The position numbers and the translations under genes were made by a program. Below are positions 1 through 6,407 of a stretch of 6,407 nucleotides of DNA, one piece after another. This DNA comes from Fulvivirga aurantia (GTDB taxonomy: Bacteria > Bacteroidota > Bacteroidia > Cytophagales > Cyclobacteriaceae), in NCBI RefSeq assembly GCF_009711475.1, contig NZ_SMMD01000723.1, positions 1 to 6,407 of the forward strand, read 5' to 3'. The stretch's first letter is position 1. Each line of letters begins with the position of its first letter. The notes under the pieces were generated by a model. The model was not told where the DNA came from. It did no database searches and was given only the letters and a program-made list of their open reading frames with translations.

Positions 1-831
1 CTGCAAGTAGCTTCTAATAACTCAGGTTCAGATAGTGAACTCACATTAACGCAATCTCAAATAGATGATTTGCTTGAATCTAATGGTTATGGTGAAGGAG
101 AAACAGCTAATCTAAAATGGAGAGTTGTTGCCTTAACAGATGGAATAAGTAAAAACTCATTATCAGATTATAAAATTGATATTGAACGAATGTCCAACTT
201 GGTTCCGCCAGTTAATTTATTCTTAGTGGGTACGGCTGTTGAAGTAGGCTATGACAATTCAACTTACATGAGCTTATTTAGAGATGAAAATAATGAGTTT
301 TTATTTCATTACACGGGATACTTTAGTGCGGGAGAGTTTAAAATGTTAGAAGTGAGGGGGCAATGGCAACCGCAATGGGGTATTGGTTCAACTGCTAATT
401 CTTTGGCCGTAAATGATGGTTCTACTAGCGACCCAGGAGCTATTCAAGTATCAGTTGCCGGATACTATACATTGACGGTTGATGCTGAAAATAAGTCTTA
501 CACTTTTGCTTCATATAATGCTTCAACGGCAGCTACTTTCGGAACGATGGGAATTATTGGAGATGCACTACCTGTTGGGTTTGACGGACCTGATGTGGAT
601 ATGACACAATATATTGATGATCCTCATAAGTGGTATATTGAGGATGTTACATTGACACAAGATGTAATAAAGTTTAGAGCAGATGATGACTGGACAGATA
701 ATTGGGGTGGTTTCGCTTTTCCATCGGCAGTAGGAATCAAGAATACATTCGATAATATACCTGCTGAAGCAGGTGTATATGATATTTATTTTAATGATTT
801 GAATATGCGTTATACGTTTATATTGCAATAA
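1..831 (+). CDS. SusE/SusF-like outer-membrane starch-binding protein (5' end outside window)
   Basis: The reading frame is open from base 1 and ends at TAA 829-831, giving 276 codons. The first codons are mid-protein, so the start and lipoprotein signal lie upstream; a TTG at 70 is internal, not a real start. Visible residues 1-65 look like the end of the N-terminal Ig-like domain of SusE. Two beta-rich carbohydrate-binding modules follow, at about 68-173 and 180-276. Each has the aromatic/polar pattern of this family: GQWQPQWG in the first, and KFRADDDW (224-231) followed by NWGG (234-237) in the second. In the Bacteroides Sus system SusE and SusF are surface lipoproteins that bind starch but do not cut it. 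The two amylase genes downstream support the same role here. SusE and SusF cannot be told apart from this fragment; two visible binding modules fit SusE's known layout slightly better. Family assignment is confident; ligand specificity is inferred. Confidence 0.87.
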   Translation: MQVASNNSGSDSELTLTQSQIDDLLESNGYGEGETANLKWRVVALTDGISKNSLSDYKIDIERMSNLVPPVNLFLVGTAVEVGYDNSTYMSLFRDENNEFLFHYTGYFSAGEFKMLEVRGQWQPQWGIGSTANSLAVNDGSTSDPGAIQVSVAGYYTLTVDAENKSYTFASYNASTAATFGTMGIIGDALPVGFDGPDVDMTQYIDDPHKWYIEDVTLTQDVIKFRADDDWTDNWGGFAFPSAVGIKNTFDNIPAEAGVYDIYFNDLNMRYTFILQ

Positions 832-852
832 TTCAGTTTATATATTTTATAC

Positions 853-885
853 ATAGCGCAGCAGCATTTGCTGCGCTATTTTTTT
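853..885 (+). terminator. Intrinsic terminator after the SusE/F-like gene
   Basis: An 11-bp perfect stem pairs ATAGCGCAGCA (853-863) with TGCTGCGCTAT (869-879) around the 5-base loop GCATT. A run of seven T (879-885) starts at the base of the stem. There is no A-run on the 5' side, so it should work on the + strand only. It lies 21 bases after the upstream stop codon and ends only 10 bases before the next start codon. It may therefore act as a partial terminator (attenuator) within the operon. Confidence 0.85.
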
Positions 886-895
886 ATACAGTGAT

Positions 896-3800
896 ATGAA
901 AAATCTTTTCTTACTAATCTTCGTTTTTATCTCTGGTAGTTTATCTGCGCAAACATTCACAGTTTCACCTGACTTTCCTAAGGCAGATGAACCAATCACA
1001 ATTACAGTTGACGTCACTGGGGTAGGAACACTCGAAGATGAAACAGAAGTTTGGCTATGGGCTTTTTTACCAGACTGTTCCTCAGACTGTGATGCAATTA
1101 CTAACGTCAATCCTGCAGATAACAGTGCAGATGACGCCAAATTTACTTCAACAGGAACTGCAAACGAGTATACTTTAACTTTTACTCCAACTAAGATTTT
1201 TAATAAGTCAGCTAGCGAAATAACACGTATTGGTTATTTGGTGAAAGCTCGCGATTTTTCGGGTGGACAGACTGCAGATCAATTTATAAACATCTCTTCA
1301 GGAAACTTAGAAGTGGCATTCACACAACCTACTTCTGCTTACCAGTTTGTGAATTCAGGTCAGGTAATAAATATTTCAGCTGCCTCCTCAGCAAATGCGC
1401 TTTTATCTCTATCTATCAATGGTACTGAAGTTTCTTCAACCAACGGCACAGCCATTAACTATAATCATACTGTCACAGAAACTGGAACTGTAGAGGTAAT
1501 TATAACAGCTAACGATGGCAGCAATACAGCATCTGACAGTTTTTACTTTATTGTTAGAGAAGCTACACCAACCGTCACTATTCCGACAGGAGTACAAAAA
1601 GGAATTAATTATACCTCAGATGATACAAAAGTTATACTCAGCCTGGAGGCACCTGGTAAAAATTCAGTTTATGTCATAGGAGAGTTCAATGATTGGATTC
1701 CTGGCTCAGCTTATCAAATGAATAAAGATGGAGATCTCTTTTGGTTAGAAATTTCAGGCCTCGTTAGCGGAACTGAATATGCCTTTCAATATTTGGTAGA
1801 CGAGGATATAGTTGTGCCTGATCCATATGCAGACAAAGTGCTTGATCCGGATAATGATGCCTTTATACCGGCAGCTACTTACCCAGATCTTAAAAGCTAT
1901 CCTGCAGAAGCTGAAGGAATTGTTTCGGTGCTACAAACTGGACAAGCTGCTTACAATTGGCAAGTAACTGATTTTAATGCTCCGGCCAAGGAAGACTTAG
2001 TGATTTATGAGCTTTTAGTACGGGATTTTGAAGATGCTCAAAACTATCAGTCAATCATCGATCGTCTCGACTACATCGAAGGATTAGGTGTCAATGCTAT
2101 CGAGTTAATGCCTATTATGGAGTTTGATGGTAATTTGAGTTGGGGTTATAACCCTTCCTTCTTCTTTGCTCCTGATAAGTATTATGGTAGTAAAAATGCC
2201 TTAAAAGAGTTTATTGATGAGTGTCATAAAAGAGGAATGGCTGTAATACTTGATATGGTGCTCAACCATACTCATGAAGACAATCCTATAGCACAATTGT
2301 ATTGGAATGATGCTGATTTTGTTCCTGCAGCAGACAATCCGTGGCTTAATGTGGTTCCTAGACACCCATTTAACGTTTTCTATGATTTTAACCATGAGTC
2401 TCCGTATACTCAAAACTTTGTAGACACTGTAAATCATTACTGGCTCGAAGAGTACAAATTTGATGGCTACAGATTTGATTTAACAAAGGGCTTTACTCAA
2501 GATTTCACTGAAGGATCCGATGTTGGTGCCTGGAGTTCATATAATCAAAAAAGGATTGACTTACTAAAGAGGATGGTGGATGCTATTTGGGTTGATCACC
2601 CCGATGCCCACATTATTTTCGAACATTTGGGAGCCAATAGTGAAGAAAAGGTTTTGGCTGATTATGGTATTATGATGTGGGGTAATATGAATCATAACTA
2701 CAATCAGTTGACTTTAGGTTATTCGGATGATTCAAATATTGAATGGTCATATCACGGTACAAGAAACTGGAATGACCCTAACCTTATTGCTTATATGGAA
2801 AGTCATGACGAAGAACGCCTGGTTTACAGAAATCTGGAATTTGGGAATACATCAAATGGTGGGCATAATACAAAAAACTTGAATGTAGCTCTGGAAAGAG
2901 TGAAAGCCGCCTCTGCCATTTATTACACTATCCCCGGTCCTAAGATGATCTGGCAGTTTGGAGAGCTTGGTTACGATAAATCAATTGAGCTAAATGGAAG
3001 GACAGGTGAAAAACCAGCTCCTTGGGCCTCATCTGCAGATGGTTTGGCTTATAATGAAGATACGGATCGATTGAGATTGTACAATTTGACTGGCGCGCTG
3101 GCTGACCTAAAGACTAGCTATGATATATTTAATAGTTCTGATTTCACGCTCGATCAAAGTCAGTCTTTAATTAAGCAGGTCACGTTGAAAAACCAACCTT
3201 ACACAGCTACTCCGACAGACCCATCTCAGATGAATGTGGTTGTGGTGTGCAACTTTAATGTTACCAATCAAAATGTCTCAGCTACATTTCCGCATGACGG
3301 TAATTGGTATCATTATTTTGCCAATGGAGATGAACTTGTAGTATCCGGAGGATCTGAAGAGTTGTCGATGTCTCCGGGTGAGTTTAGAATTTACACTGAT
3401 GTGAAATTAAATGCAGTGGCTTCTGAATTGACTAACCATGTGCAGCCAAACGCACCAATCAGCTTAACCGCTAGTGAGGTGGCTAATCAGGGAGTTCAAT
3501 TATCATGGAGTGATGAGTCGGTTATAGAGACTAGTTATAAGATCTATAGAGGAAGTGATTCTGGTAATTTAAATGAAATAGCCTCAGTGTCTTCAAATTC
3601 TGAAACATTTATAGATGAGAGTGCTGAGCCGAACACTGACTATTCTTATGCAGTTTATGCAAGTAATCAGCAATACAAGACTCAAAGCAATGTAGTAAGT
3701 ATATCAACATCTAATCTCATTACAAGTCTCGAGCTCATCGCTGGAGAAGGTAATGTTGTTTTCCCCAATCCGACTGATGGGAAAATCTATGTTAAAGGAT

Positions 3801-3970
3801 TTCAGGCGAAGGATGAGGTATATGTTTATTCAATCACAGGAGAACTCCTCAAAGAAGAGAGGCTTAGTGAGGATCATACTTTGAATATATCTGATTTAAA
3901 AGCAGGAATTTACTTTATAAAAGTATCTGGTGGTAAATCAAGCATTGTAAATCGCATTATTAAGAATTAA
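896..3970 (+). CDS. Secreted multidomain GH13 alpha-amylase-family enzyme with CBM48-like domain and T9SS sorting domain
   Basis: The 1024-residue product should hydrolyse alpha-1,4-linked glucans outside the cell. Domains in order: Sec signal peptide 1-19 (hydrophobic core, likely cleavage after SAQ); a beta-rich N-terminal domain about 20-133; an Ig-like domain about 136-222; a CBM48-like module about 232-325 (GEFNDW at 262-267, DPYADKVLDP at 309-318); a GH13 barrel about 365-745; a C-terminal beta domain about 755-838; fibronectin III about 852-938; and a T9SS type A sorting domain about 948-1024 (FPNPTDGKIYV near 956). The GH13 regions are present: DMVLNHT (453-459), GYRFD with nucleophile D528, IIFEH with acid/base E576, and SHDEER with D638. 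The catalytic triad is therefore intact. WGYNPSFFFAP (416-426) plus CBM48 recalls branching and debranching enzymes, so alpha-1,6 activity is possible; the GH13 subfamily is not settled. The start is fixed by the signal peptide; the leader ACAGTGAT has no Shine-Dalgarno. It is followed after 14 bases by a second GH13 gene, probably in the same transcript. Confidence 0.9.
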   Translation: MKNLFLLIFVFISGSLSAQTFTVSPDFPKADEPITITVDVTGVGTLEDETEVWLWAFLPDCSSDCDAITNVNPADNSADDAKFTSTGTANEYTLTFTPTKIFNKSASEITRIGYLVKARDFSGGQTADQFINISSGNLEVAFTQPTSAYQFVNSGQVINISAASSANALLSLSINGTEVSSTNGTAINYNHTVTETGTVEVIITANDGSNTASDSFYFIVREATPTVTIPTGVQKGINYTSDDTKVILSLEAPGKNSVYVIGEFNDWIPGSAYQMNKDGDLFWLEISGLVSGTEYAFQYLVDEDIVVPDPYADKVLDPDNDAFIPAATYPDLKSYPAEAEGIVSVLQTGQAAYNWQVTDFNAPAKEDLVIYELLVRDFEDAQNYQSIIDRLDYIEGLGVNAIELMPIMEFDGNLSWGYNPSFFFAPDKYYGSKNALKEFIDECHKRGMAVILDMVLNHTHEDNPIAQLYWNDADFVPAADNPWLNVVPRHPFNVFYDFNHESPYTQNFVDTVNHYWLEEYKFDGYRFDLTKGFTQDFTEGSDVGAWSSYNQKRIDLLKRMVDAIWVDHPDAHIIFEHLGANSEEKVLADYGIMMWGNMNHNYNQLTLGYSDDSNIEWSYHGTRNWNDPNLIAYMESHDEERLVYRNLEFGNTSNGGHNTKNLNVALERVKAASAIYYTIPGPKMIWQFGELGYDKSIELNGRTGEKPAPWASSADGLAYNEDTDRLRLYNLTGALADLKTSYDIFNSSDFTLDQSQSLIKQVTLKNQPYTATPTDPSQMNVVVVCNFNVTNQNVSATFPHDGNWYHYFANGDELVVSGGSEELSMSPGEFRIYTDVKLNAVASELTNHVQPNAPISLTASEVANQGVQLSWSDESVIETSYKIYRGSDSGNLNEIASVSSNSETFIDESAEPNTDYSYAVYASNQQYKTQSNVVSISTSNLITSLELIAGEGNVVFPNPTDGKIYVKGFQAKDEVYVYSITGELLKEERLSEDHTLNISDLKAGIYFIKVSGGKSSIVNRIIKN

Positions 3971-3984
3971 AAATTAGACACCTA
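3971..3984 (+). other. 14-base junction between the two amylase genes
   Basis: The gap is AT-rich and holds no hairpin, T-run or room for a promoter, so the two GH13 genes are very probably co-transcribed. There is no purine-rich ribosome-binding site before ATG 3985 (leader GACACCTA). This is normal for Bacteroidota, where initiation relies on A/T-rich unstructured leaders. Confidence 0.6.
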
Positions 3985-5577
3985 ATGAATAAATATTTAT
4001 CAATTTTTTGTTTACTGCTTGTGAGTTGTAGTCAGCAAGAAAATAAGAAAGAGGTTGTTAAAAATAACAACGGCCACTGGGCACCCAAGTCGGTAGCTTA
4101 TGAAATTTTCGTGCAGTCATTTTACGACTCCGATGGAGACGGTATTGGCGACATCAAAGGCATGACCTCCAAACTACAACATGTCAAAGACCTGGGGGCT
4201 GATGCTATATGGCTGATGCCAATCATGGAGTCACCTTCATACCACAAATATGATGTGGTTGATTATAAGAGTATCCACCCTGATTATGGTTCTGTGGAGG
4301 ACTTTAAAGCTTTCGTTGATGAGGCACACAGCATGGGTATCAAGGTCATAATAGACTTCATTATTAATCACACAGGTTCTGATCACCCATGGTTTCAAAA
4401 TGCTATGCAGGGTCCAGATGCCAAATATCGCGACTATTATGTATGGGCCGACAAAGACTCAATCGCAGAGGAAATCGCCAAGAAGGAAATCTCTTTTGAC
4501 TCAGATAATATCACTCAATGGCATGCTGTAGATGGTGACACAACAGCTGAGCATTACTACGGATTCTTTCATGGAGGAATGCCAGACTTAAATTTTGACA
4601 ATCCTGAAGTACGTAAAGAGGTTTATGCTATTGGTAAGTTTTGGTTGGAAGAAATGGATGTCGATGGTTTTAGAATGGACGCTGCCAAGCATATCTATCC
4701 TGATGACAGGGCAGAAGATAGCCATGAGTTTTGGGCTGAGTTTAAGACCGAAATGGAGAAAATTAAATCTAATGTTTACATAGTAGGAGAGGTCTGGGCT
4801 AATACAGAAACCCAGGCGCCTTACGTAAAAGGATTTACAGCATTATTTGACTTCGATTTAGCATTTAGCATTATAGAGTCTGTGAACAAAGGAAAGGTTA
4901 CTAAGGCCAGTATTTCAGGCCATGGGTGGGATACTGACTCGGTTGGTTCTTTTATAACCAGAGTAATAGAAAATAAAAAAACATATAATGAGGTAAACGA
5001 AGGGTATACCAATGCTACATTCTTAACAAATCATGATCAAAACCGAGCCATGTCTATGCTGGATAACGATGTTGAGAAAGCCAAGGCAGCCGCTGCAATA
5101 TTACTTACGCTACCGGGTACACCTTACATCTATTATGGTGAAGAAATTGGTATGAAAGGGATGAAACCTGACCCTAATATCAGAGAGCCATTTATCTGGG
5201 AAACACCTGCTGGTGAGGGAAGAGCAAGCTGGATTGAGCCTAAGTTCTCTACTGATGAAACCATCACCTCTTTGGAAGAACAGGTGAAAGACAATAACTC
5301 GCTCTACAATTATTACAAGAGTCTTATAGAAATCAGAAAGAGCAATGAAGCGCTCACATTAGGTGATTTACAGGCAAAACAAGTAGAAAATGAATCACTA
5401 CTGGTTTTTGATAGAAAATCAGATGGTCAAAATGTAATAGTTGTACATAACCTCTCTGATACAGAACAAACTATAGATATAGAAAGCTCAAAATCATTGA
5501 TTTTCGGCAACAATGAATGGCTTGAAGAAGGTAAGCTTACGCTACCAGCTTATAAATCGGCAATAGTAAATCAGTAA
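3985..5577 (+). CDS. SusG-like GH13 alpha-amylase, predicted surface lipoprotein
   Basis: The 530-residue product is an alpha-amylase-type glycoside hydrolase. The N-terminus is a lipoprotein signal with lipobox LVSC (12-15), so Cys15 should be lipidated; a short hydrophilic linker (16-30) leads into the barrel. Near the N-terminus DSDGDGIGD (48-56) matches the calcium-binding loop of the oligo-1,6-glucosidase/neopullulanase-like GH13 enzymes. Catalytic regions are complete: DFIINHT (124-130), GFRMDAAKH with nucleophile D232, VGEVW with acid/base E269, and TNHDQNR with D351. Region V reads MPDLN (199-203), the signature of the intermediary group of GH13 that includes subfamily 36. REPFIW (400-405) and a short C-terminal beta domain (about 465-530) also fit. 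Bacteroides SusG is about 690 residues because it carries a CBM58 insert in domain B; this protein lacks that insert. It probably cuts starch or maltooligosaccharides at the outer membrane, but outer-face display is inferred from SusG. The start is set by the lipoprotein signal. Confidence 0.92.
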   Translation: MNKYLSIFCLLLVSCSQQENKKEVVKNNNGHWAPKSVAYEIFVQSFYDSDGDGIGDIKGMTSKLQHVKDLGADAIWLMPIMESPSYHKYDVVDYKSIHPDYGSVEDFKAFVDEAHSMGIKVIIDFIINHTGSDHPWFQNAMQGPDAKYRDYYVWADKDSIAEEIAKKEISFDSDNITQWHAVDGDTTAEHYYGFFHGGMPDLNFDNPEVRKEVYAIGKFWLEEMDVDGFRMDAAKHIYPDDRAEDSHEFWAEFKTEMEKIKSNVYIVGEVWANTETQAPYVKGFTALFDFDLAFSIIESVNKGKVTKASISGHGWDTDSVGSFITRVIENKKTYNEVNEGYTNATFLTNHDQNRAMSMLDNDVEKAKAAAAILLTLPGTPYIYYGEEIGMKGMKPDPNIREPFIWETPAGEGRASWIEPKFSTDETITSLEEQVKDNNSLYNYYKSLIEIRKSNEALTLGDLQAKQVENESLLVFDRKSDGQNVIVVHNLSDTEQTIDIESSKSLIFGNNEWLEEGKLTLPAYKSAIVNQ

Positions 5578-5592
5578 AAAGTGTTGCTATGA

Positions 5593-5604
5593 AATAGCGC
5601 TATT
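5593..5604. repeat. 12-bp perfect palindrome AATAGCGCTATT
   Basis: The sequence equals its own reverse complement and lies 15 bases after the amylase stop codon. It could be a small operator-like site or a chance palindrome. With no loop it cannot form a normal RNA hairpin at full length. The core ATAGCGC/GCGCTAT is the same as the outer part of the terminator stem at 853-879. No function can be assigned from sequence alone. Confidence 0.4.
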
Positions 5605-5620
5605 AATTAGTATTATTATT

Positions 5621-5650
5621 GGAGAGTTCTATATGGGCTCTCCTTTTTTT
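5621..5650 (+). terminator. Intrinsic terminator at the end of the amylase operon
   Basis: GGAGAG (5621-5626) pairs with CTCTCC (5638-5643), and the stem can extend inward through TTC/GGG with two G-U pairs, leaving the loop TATAT. Seven T follow (5644-5650). It lies 43 bases after the stop codon of the SusG-like gene and 18 bases before the glpF start, so it separates the starch genes from glpF. Confidence 0.85.
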
Positions 5651-5668
5651 ATGACTTAATAGTAAGCT

Positions 5669-6407
5669 ATGTCGATTTATCTCGGTGAATTTATAGGCAC
5701 CTTCATACTTATGTTATTAGGCTCCGGAGTGGTTGCTGGAGTTTTATTAAATGATAGTAAAGCCAAAGATGCAGGTTGGTTGGTAATTGTAGTTGCCTGG
5801 GGTTTGGCAGTTTCATTTGCGATTTATGCTGCAGGCAACATCAGTGGCGCGCATATCAACCCGGCAGTAACCTTAAGCCTTGCATTTGTCGGTGATTTTG
5901 AATGGAGCAAGGTACCGGGCTACCTCGCTGCGCAAATTCTAGGAGCAGGTTTAGGCTCTACACTCGTATGGGTTCACTACCTCCCACATTGGAAAAAAAG
6001 TAATGATGCAGGAGCCAAGCTGGCGATTTTCTGCACTGGTCCGGCAATAAGATCCTATGCTTCAAACCTTGTGAGTGAGATGATAGGAACCATGGTGCTT
6101 ATCATGTCTATTCTGTTTATCGGAGCCAACGAGTTTACAGAAGGACTGAATCCGCTGGTGATTGGAGCCCTCATAGTAGTGATTGGCCTTTCACTGGGTG
6201 GTACTACTGGTTTTGCCATAAATCCCGCAAGAGATTTTGGACCTCGGATAGCTCATTTTCTATTGCCTATTGCTGGTAAGGGTAAGTCTGATTGGTCGTA
6301 TGCCTGGGTGCCCGTTGTAGGGCCTTTATTAGGAGGCCTGCTGGGAGGAGCACTTTACAAAATGTTGTTTTTACAGCAATACCATTGGACGTATTCAATC
6401 GTTATTG
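5669..6407 (+). CDS. glpF: MIP-family glycerol facilitator (aquaglyceroporin), 3' end outside window
   Basis: The frame is open from ATG 5669 to the window edge, giving 246 codons with no stop, so probably only a few C-terminal residues are missing. The product is an inner-membrane channel for glycerol and similar small polyols. Both half-helix signatures are present: SGAHINPAVT (59-68) and INPARDFGPR (184-193). The Asp after the second NPAR is typical of glycerol-conducting members rather than water-only aquaporins. By spacing from the NPA motifs, W44, F182 and R188 match the Trp/Phe/Arg selectivity filter of E. coli GlpF. Hydrophobic segments fall near 4-27, 37-54, 82-103, 133-152, 162-179 and 210-234, the six expected helices. 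The start gives the usual short N-terminus (MSIYLGEFIGT); no Shine-Dalgarno is seen. A terminator just upstream suggests separate expression from the amylases. A glycerol kinase or glycerol-3-phosphate dehydrogenase gene nearby would be usual but is not visible. Confidence 0.93.
   Translation, partial: MSIYLGEFIGTFILMLLGSGVVAGVLLNDSKAKDAGWLVIVVAWGLAVSFAIYAAGNISGAHINPAVTLSLAFVGDFEWSKVPGYLAAQILGAGLGSTLVWVHYLPHWKKSNDAGAKLAIFCTGPAIRSYASNLVSEMIGTMVLIMSILFIGANEFTEGLNPLVIGALIVVIGLSLGGTTGFAINPARDFGPRIAHFLLPIAGKGKSDWSYAWVPVVGPLLGGLLGGALYKMLFLQQYHWTYSIVI

Noticed and set aside
70..72. TTG at 70 as start of the first gene
   Set aside because: The frame is open back to base 1 and the residues before it continue the SusE-type N-terminal domain, so the TTG is internal.
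847..1140. Open frame of 97 codons on the minus strand
   Set aside because: It overlaps the terminator and the signal-peptide region of the well-supported amylase gene, shows no recognisable family, and looks like an antisense shadow. The other minus-strand frames at 568-828, 2201-2437 and 4821-5012 were rejected for the same reason.
4595..4783. 62-codon frame on the plus strand inside the SusG-like gene
   Set aside because: It lies in an alternative frame across the catalytic nucleophile region of a complete GH13 gene, so it is a shadow frame.
3985..5577. Reading the two adjacent GH13 genes as a recent tandem duplication
   Set aside because: Their catalytic-region flanks, lengths, domain sets and export signals differ throughout, so they are distant members of the family and not recent copies.
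5614..5621. TATTATTG as a Bacteroidota -7 promoter element (TAnnTTTG) for glpF
   Set aside because: It has one mismatch, and I found no TTTG -33 element at suitable spacing upstream; such matches are common in AT-rich DNA. The true glpF promoter is not identified.
5578..6407. glpF as a component of the starch operon
   Set aside because: A strong terminator separates it and the selectivity-filter residues indicate glycerol transport, not sugar oligomers. Proximity alone is not enough.

Overview
The window looks like a piece of a Bacteroidota chromosome, probably from a free-living Cytophagales- or Flavobacteriia-like organism rather than a gut Bacteroides. Three things point there. There is a SusE/SusF-type starch-binding protein. 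One secreted enzyme ends in a type IX secretion (T9SS) sorting domain. The start codons have A/T-rich leaders without a convincing Shine-Dalgarno sequence. The assignment below family level is inference. All genes lie on the + strand and the base composition is AT-rich throughout.

Layout: (1) bases 1-831 hold the C-terminal 276 codons of a SusE/SusF-like surface starch-binding protein whose start lies upstream. (2) A strong intrinsic terminator follows at 853-885. (3) Only ten bases later, at 896, starts a 1024-residue multidomain GH13 alpha-amylase-family enzyme with a Sec signal, Ig-like domains, a CBM48-like domain, a GH13 barrel, a fibronectin-III domain and a T9SS C-terminal domain. (4) After a 14-base gap comes a 530-residue SusG-like GH13 alpha-amylase with a lipoprotein signal. 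(5) A 91-base intergenic region carries a 12-bp perfect palindrome and a second terminator. (6) From 5669 a MIP-family glycerol facilitator (GlpF) runs off the right edge with only its last few residues missing.

Genes 1-3 read as the distal end of a starch/alpha-glucan utilisation locus. The SusE/F protein would hold glucan at the outer membrane and the two GH13 enzymes would cut it outside the cell by two export routes (T9SS and lipoprotein). The oligosaccharides would then enter through a SusC/SusD pair expected upstream but not visible here. The glpF gene sits behind its own terminator, transports a different kind of solute and probably belongs to a separate unit.

I see no RNA gene, mobile element, CRISPR array or broken gene, and no stretch over 300 bases without a gene. 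I found no evidence of an undescribed system. The points most worth a second look are the terminator placed almost on top of the start of the large amylase, and the unusual catalytic-region sequences and domain set of that enzyme.
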